Source: Metallyticus violacea | Taxonomy: Eukaryota; Arthropoda; Insecta; Mantodea; Metallyticidae | Direction of reading: 5' to 3' | NCBI GenBank assembly: GCA_030762175.1 | Contig: CM060838.1 | Span: 19,086,501-19,150,500, forward strand | Length of the DNA stretch: 64,000 bases | Shown: piece after piece, positions 59,691-64,000 of the stretch | Layout of the letters: every line of letters starts with the position of its first letter | Numbering within the stretch: position 1 is the first letter of the stretch | Made by a program: the position numbers and the translations under genes | Notes under the pieces: generated by a model | What the model was told of the DNA's origin: nothing | What the model saw: only the letters and a program-made list of their open reading frames with translations | Database searches by the model: none

Positions 59691-62055
59691 AGGTATTGAA
59701 TGGGAAGGTAAGATGTAGGTGAATAGTTGGTTTAGGTCGACGTATGAGTGCAAAACCTGCATAATGGTAAAACTCAAAATGTAATTCTTTAAATTCCTTG
59801 ATTTGGTATGGATGCCGAAGACAATTTTTGCATTCAGACAGTAAAACAGCTCTTAATGGGGCGGTAGCTTGTTTTAACAATGAGAACAACGAATAAATTT
59901 CTAAGGAAATTTGGAATGATTTCCTGACCTTGGTGTATAGAAACATTGCAGAAACTGTAGAACGCAGGCTTTCACGGCCAATGTCAATTATGTGAATTGA
60001 GTCTTCCGGACTGTAGGGCCATGGTCATATAGTTTCAGAAAGTGTATTAAGCAACATTCGACAGACAAACTTCAGCATAAAAACTATCGGCAAGAGAGAA
60101 CAGAGAAAAGAAAAACAACTAGGAACAAAGGGGATGAAAGAAAACATAATTATGGAGCAGGAGGCCAGTAATAATATCAAAAAGCATGACAGAAATAGAA
60201 AACTTTTTTACAAAACGCAGCATTGTACTTTTTAAGTCATTAAATTTAAAATAATCGGAGTAATTTAGAAAAGTAGTATGGAGTAAAATATTATTTTAAG
60301 AAACATTAGTATCTCTAAATCTGTTTTCACAAGTTTAAATTTGTTTTAAATTTTTACATGAATTGTAACAAAAATATAATTAATTCAGATTGTTAAAAAG
60401 CGTTCTACCTACAAAAGTTAAATTTTTAATTCACTCTGCCATATATATTTTGAGAAAAGGTGTGTTAAATATGGTAACGTTTATACCAACATGTGAAGTT
60501 GTAAACAATAATAGATAAAAAGAAAATTTTTCTTAAATGATTCTGAAAGAGCATGCTAATGAGCATTTGTATTATTTGATGTGCATAGGGTACTTCTAAA
60601 ACCTGATTTTAATATGTTTTTAAAAAAAGTTTTATTTTTGTCGTGTCCTATTTCAATGCCCCCTTTAAGAATATCCTCTAAAATATGACTTCTTTTCCTG
60701 GATGTCATAAACCCACCCACTCCCCACTCCCCAACCACTAAACCACTTGGCAGAAATACAATAGATCCCGGCATTGCCAGATCTGTAGCAAGTATAAGGG
60801 TTTCGCGGAGGCTGGATTGAAAAACGTGAGCCTATGACAAGACTTCGAGAATTGGCAACTATGCCCGGGGCTCTGAAACTTTGCGCTTGACGAGTACCTT
60901 TACAGTTGGCAATCATACAAATTAACAAATGAAGAATGCTACTCGTTGCACCTTTTCAACCAATTACAAAGTAACATTATCGGTCAGTCAATCATGACAT
61001 AGAAGTTGCTGTGTTGCCGGTTTTTCTAATTGTTTGTATAGCTTATATCTATCACGTATTTTGAATTAAGTTTTGTAATTAATTGAAACAATTAATTTCT
61101 AATAGTTAGAAAGTGTCCCAAACACGTCATTTGCAGAGTAATTCATGGAGTGACACCCAATCCTTTGCTTCCAGGCGTTACACGGACGCAAAATGCTGTT
61201 AGAGATGGCACGTATCGCAACGGCTCAATATCTTCTCCTACTTAAAATCATTAGTAAATATCTACACTTTCGAAATTTTGTTCTTCGTTATGCTTGCATT
61301 ACTATGCAGTAAATTAATTATAAATAATTCTGAAACGAAGTAATTCATTATTAGTACGTTTACGAGGCGACATTGCAAACTCTACAATCCAACCGTTAAA
61401 GAGCGGTGTTGTTGTAACATCGCAACCTCAGCATGGCCAACATTACATGAACTGACACAAACTGTCAATGCAACGTTTCAGCGCCCCGGGTATAAGTAAA
61501 GTTTCTGTCTCTTGCACAAACCCGAAGTTATGTTGTGAAAGGAATGAAGGAAGGTCATCATGGATTGGTGCCATTTATATCCATCTGGTCATTAATCGGT
61601 AATATCCCCATATCCTAATAATTGAGCGGAGTGCATTCTTTGAGTGTGAGAAAACCAGTTTTCCCTCATGACGTATATCGCACTAGAGGTAAGAGAAATC
61701 TCATTTTCGTGACCTCTGTGACGTCTTTCATTTTTAAGGTTCAGTTTTTAGCACATTCGAGGTGAAAGAGCCATAACTTTATATAATAAGTTTCTCTTGT
61801 AGGACTTTTTATAATTTCTGTCATTCTATTTAATTATTTCTTTATTCCATTTACATGTAGATGCGTAAACTTTATTACTTGTTATATTACTTTTCCGTTT
61901 ACTATTATTTTGGATCCAGTATCTTGTTTACTTTCGAGTGCCATCACTTTGCTTTTCTTTATTAGTAAAAATCTTACATTCATCGTACACCCCTTTTGAT
62001 TCCCGTTCTTGTGTACTTAAATTCTGTAATCCGGTATTTGTGTAGCTTTCTTAAT
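59691..62055. other. Intergenic, nothing recognised
   Basis: The minus frames at 59629-59946 and 60556-60928 overlap repeat E or GC-richer unique sequence and show no domain. Confidence 0.45.
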
Positions 62056-62061
62056 ATACCG

Positions 62062-62720
62062 AGGATACCAAAAATTGTATACACACTTTCTCAGTAGACA
62101 TTTATTTAATATATTTCAAAGTTGGACCGAAAAACAACAATAATGTGTAGTATTATGTTCTGCAAACAGATGTGACTCACATACATTATGATAGCGTTGC
62201 TACGTGACAGGTAAATCAATAATGAACAAATGAAGCCAAGATTATCGTACGATGTAACTCACATTACGTTATGCTAGCGTTGCTACAACAAAACGGAGCC
62301 AAGATTATCGTTTGAACAGCGGAAAGAAATTTTGAAATAGTAATGAAAAACCGAGAATGTTGTTGAAGTTCAAAGGCAATGGAGACGTGTGTACAGAATA
62401 GAACAGCCGTTGGACTTCTACCTATAGGGAACTCTTAAGGACGTTGTATACCCTAGAAAACCAGATACGCTGGAAACACTTCGGGAGGAAATTGAAACAT
62501 GTGTTGCAATCGCTGAGAACACTTTCGCAAACGTTGCTCAATCAGTAGTTCAACGTACTCAGAAGTGTATTGACGCGGATGTTGGGCATTTTGAGCAACT
62601 GTTGTAACTGTAAAAATCTAAGATGATTAATGCTCATCATTTTCTGTTTGTGCCGATTCAGTTTTGTTATGTTAACACCGTTCTTTCTTTGCTTGAATTA
62701 TGTATACATTTTGACATCTT
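62062..62720 (+). mobile_element. Internally deleted derivative of the 56.5-kb transposon family
   Basis: The left end ataccaaaaattgtatacac and right end tgtatacattttgacatc form inverted ends matching the 56.5-kb copy. About 62311-62400 encodes the helix-turn-helix start (FEQRKEILK, ENVVEVQRQWRRVY). By about 62430 it jumps to the C-terminal portion (LREEIETCVAIAENTFANVAQSVVQRTQ-like, ending CIDADVGHFEQLL). The catalytic middle is absent, so it is non-autonomous. Confidence 0.85.
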
Positions 62721-63440
62721 CTGTATTTAGAAAGGTTCCTATCAGACAACTCTTTCAAAACCATGCACCTTATCACCAACTCACAGCAAATTTTATTACA
62801 CTCGATTTTTTTTAATCAACGTGATTACTCCACCTATCTACATATTCACAATATAGAATTGGTAAAATTTCCACCACCAAACATCAAACAAAGTCATCTT
62901 TCCGTTTTTATTTATAACAAATATCCTGGAACGGTCCCAGGTTCCTTTTAAAGATTTATATCCTTAATAAAAAGTAAAGAATTAAAAGCCAGAATAGTAA
63001 TACATCTCCATTGAAACCTGTATCAATGCGAACCACACAAAAAAGAAAATTTGGAAATGCTAAGACCAAGAAATTGTTTTACCTTTTCAACCTCCATCTA
63101 GAAAAGGAGAGTGACTTATTATTTTACATGCCAGGTGTTCAAATGGTTTCATTCTAAACGCATTTCTGATCTTCAAATCTAAATCAACTAATGATTACAA
63201 TGATGGTAATAAAGTAACAACTGATTCACTAATTCAGCTATTATAGACAACACTTCCTACCATTTCATAGAAAGCAATAAGATAACAATTTCTTCAACAC
63301 GCCTATCGGAAATGTAGTCATGGCTCCTTAGCAACCACATAGCTTCTATTTTATTCGCGTTGAGCCAAACCAACGTTATACGAAATAATAAACACGAAGA
63401 TAGAAACTTCGATACTTGCGAAATTGATAACATTGCGCAA
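62721..63440. other. Intergenic, nothing recognised
   Basis: AT-rich; may include decayed upstream parts of the transposase fragment that follows. Confidence 0.45.
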
Positions 63441-63670
63441 TGCATACTCATAATGTATATAGACACCCGCCGCCACTGCGACTCGAATGCAATGGACTTG
63501 TTATGGAAACAAATAAAGGATTATGTCGCAAAGCATTATATAACACCTAAATCCAAGAAAGTGTGTGCATCGTTTGAAAAGGCTCCGGATAAAGTAACTG
63601 AAAAAAAAATTGGAACGCAGTTGAAACAATTTTATTGGAGGGCAGACGAATTAGCTACAAGATAAAAAGT
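63440..63670 (+). mobile_element. DDE transposase C-terminal fragment
   Basis: A 101-residue frame (63360-63665). Its second half reads NAMDLLWKQIKDYVAKHYITPK followed by KAPDKVTEKK, like the LNPIELIW..IK.YV...N.TFK block and following helix of insect Tc1/mariner-like DDE transposases. The first half is not recognisable. Isolated fragment with no upstream catalytic domain. Confidence 0.62.
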
Positions 63671-64000
63671 GCGATCGGCTTATGAAAAATGATGTGAGTC
63701 CGACGTTGAACTTAAACATCAGGAACAGAATATTTTGGAAATTTCCGGCGGGATGGGCTCACAGTTGGTAGAAGAGAGTAACGCCATTGGCGACTTGTTT
63801 TCATTGGAATAAATACTTGCTTTGCATTGAGAGTTGCCTGGATTTGGACGAGATGGTCATTATCTCTTTATCTTTCTCAAATGAACTTGCCAACTTACAT
63901 TTCAATACTGCGCATGCATTTCGTGTCGTGATTGCATGCGATATTAGTTTTATTTTTAGCGCATTTAATATACACAATTAACTGTAATTATAGACATTAT
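63671..64000. other. Intergenic window end, nothing recognised
   Basis: No identifiable feature; the 64-residue frame at 63787-63981 has no family. Confidence 0.5.

Noticed and set aside
1..64000. CRISPR arrays, bacterial operons, LTR retrotransposon or endogenous virus
   Set aside because: No spaced direct repeats, no ribosome-site-linked gene strings, and no paired LTRs or gag/pol/env signatures were seen.

Overview
This is animal, almost certainly insect, nuclear DNA. It is AT-rich and gene-poor, has split genes with GT/AG introns, and carries long TTA/TAA and TA/TG microsatellites, tRNA-derived SINEs and many decayed mariner/IS630-type transposons and non-LTR retrotransposon fragments. 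The density of short SINEs and TTA arrays would suit a large polyneopteran genome (cockroach, termite, stick insect or grasshopper). That placement is an impression, not something the sequence proves. No bacterial operons, CRISPR arrays, rRNA genes or convincing tRNA genes are present.

Two protein-coding genes are well supported, both on the minus strand. (1) An ETFBKMT (METTL20) homologue, the mitochondrial lysine methyltransferase of electron transfer flavoprotein beta. It is spread over three coding exons at 31834-31611, 26471-26338 and 11905-11574, with introns of about 5.1 and 14.4 kb. Splice sites and phases fit and give a 229-residue protein. (2) An uninterrupted 442-codon mitotic (A/B-type) cyclin-like gene at 38588-37260, with a KEN box, a D-box-like motif and two cyclin folds, but a divergent MRAIL region. 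Both start codons lie 1-2 bases after an AG that looks like a splice acceptor, so non-coding first exons may lie further upstream (higher coordinates).

Layout: 1-11.5 kb is intergenic repeat-rich DNA (RNase H-bearing retroelement remnant, foldback element, inverted-arm element, mariner remnants, one SINE). 11.5-31.8 kb is the ETFBKMT gene, whose introns hold SINEs, a hAT MITE with an 8-bp target duplication, TTA arrays, retroelement pieces and a split dispersed repeat. 31.8-38.6 kb is the spacer and the cyclin gene, with a notable hairpin near 35.35 kb. 38.6-64 kb is intergenic, with at least five transposase relics, several SINEs and a two-copy dispersed repeat.

The main biological novelty lies in repeat architecture rather than a gene system. 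There is a SINE nested in a transposon whose empty site is preserved in a second copy in the same window, an inverted SINE, target-site duplications that fix element boundaries, two miRNA-like hairpins and several unnamed dispersed repeat families. The two genes have no obvious shared pathway.
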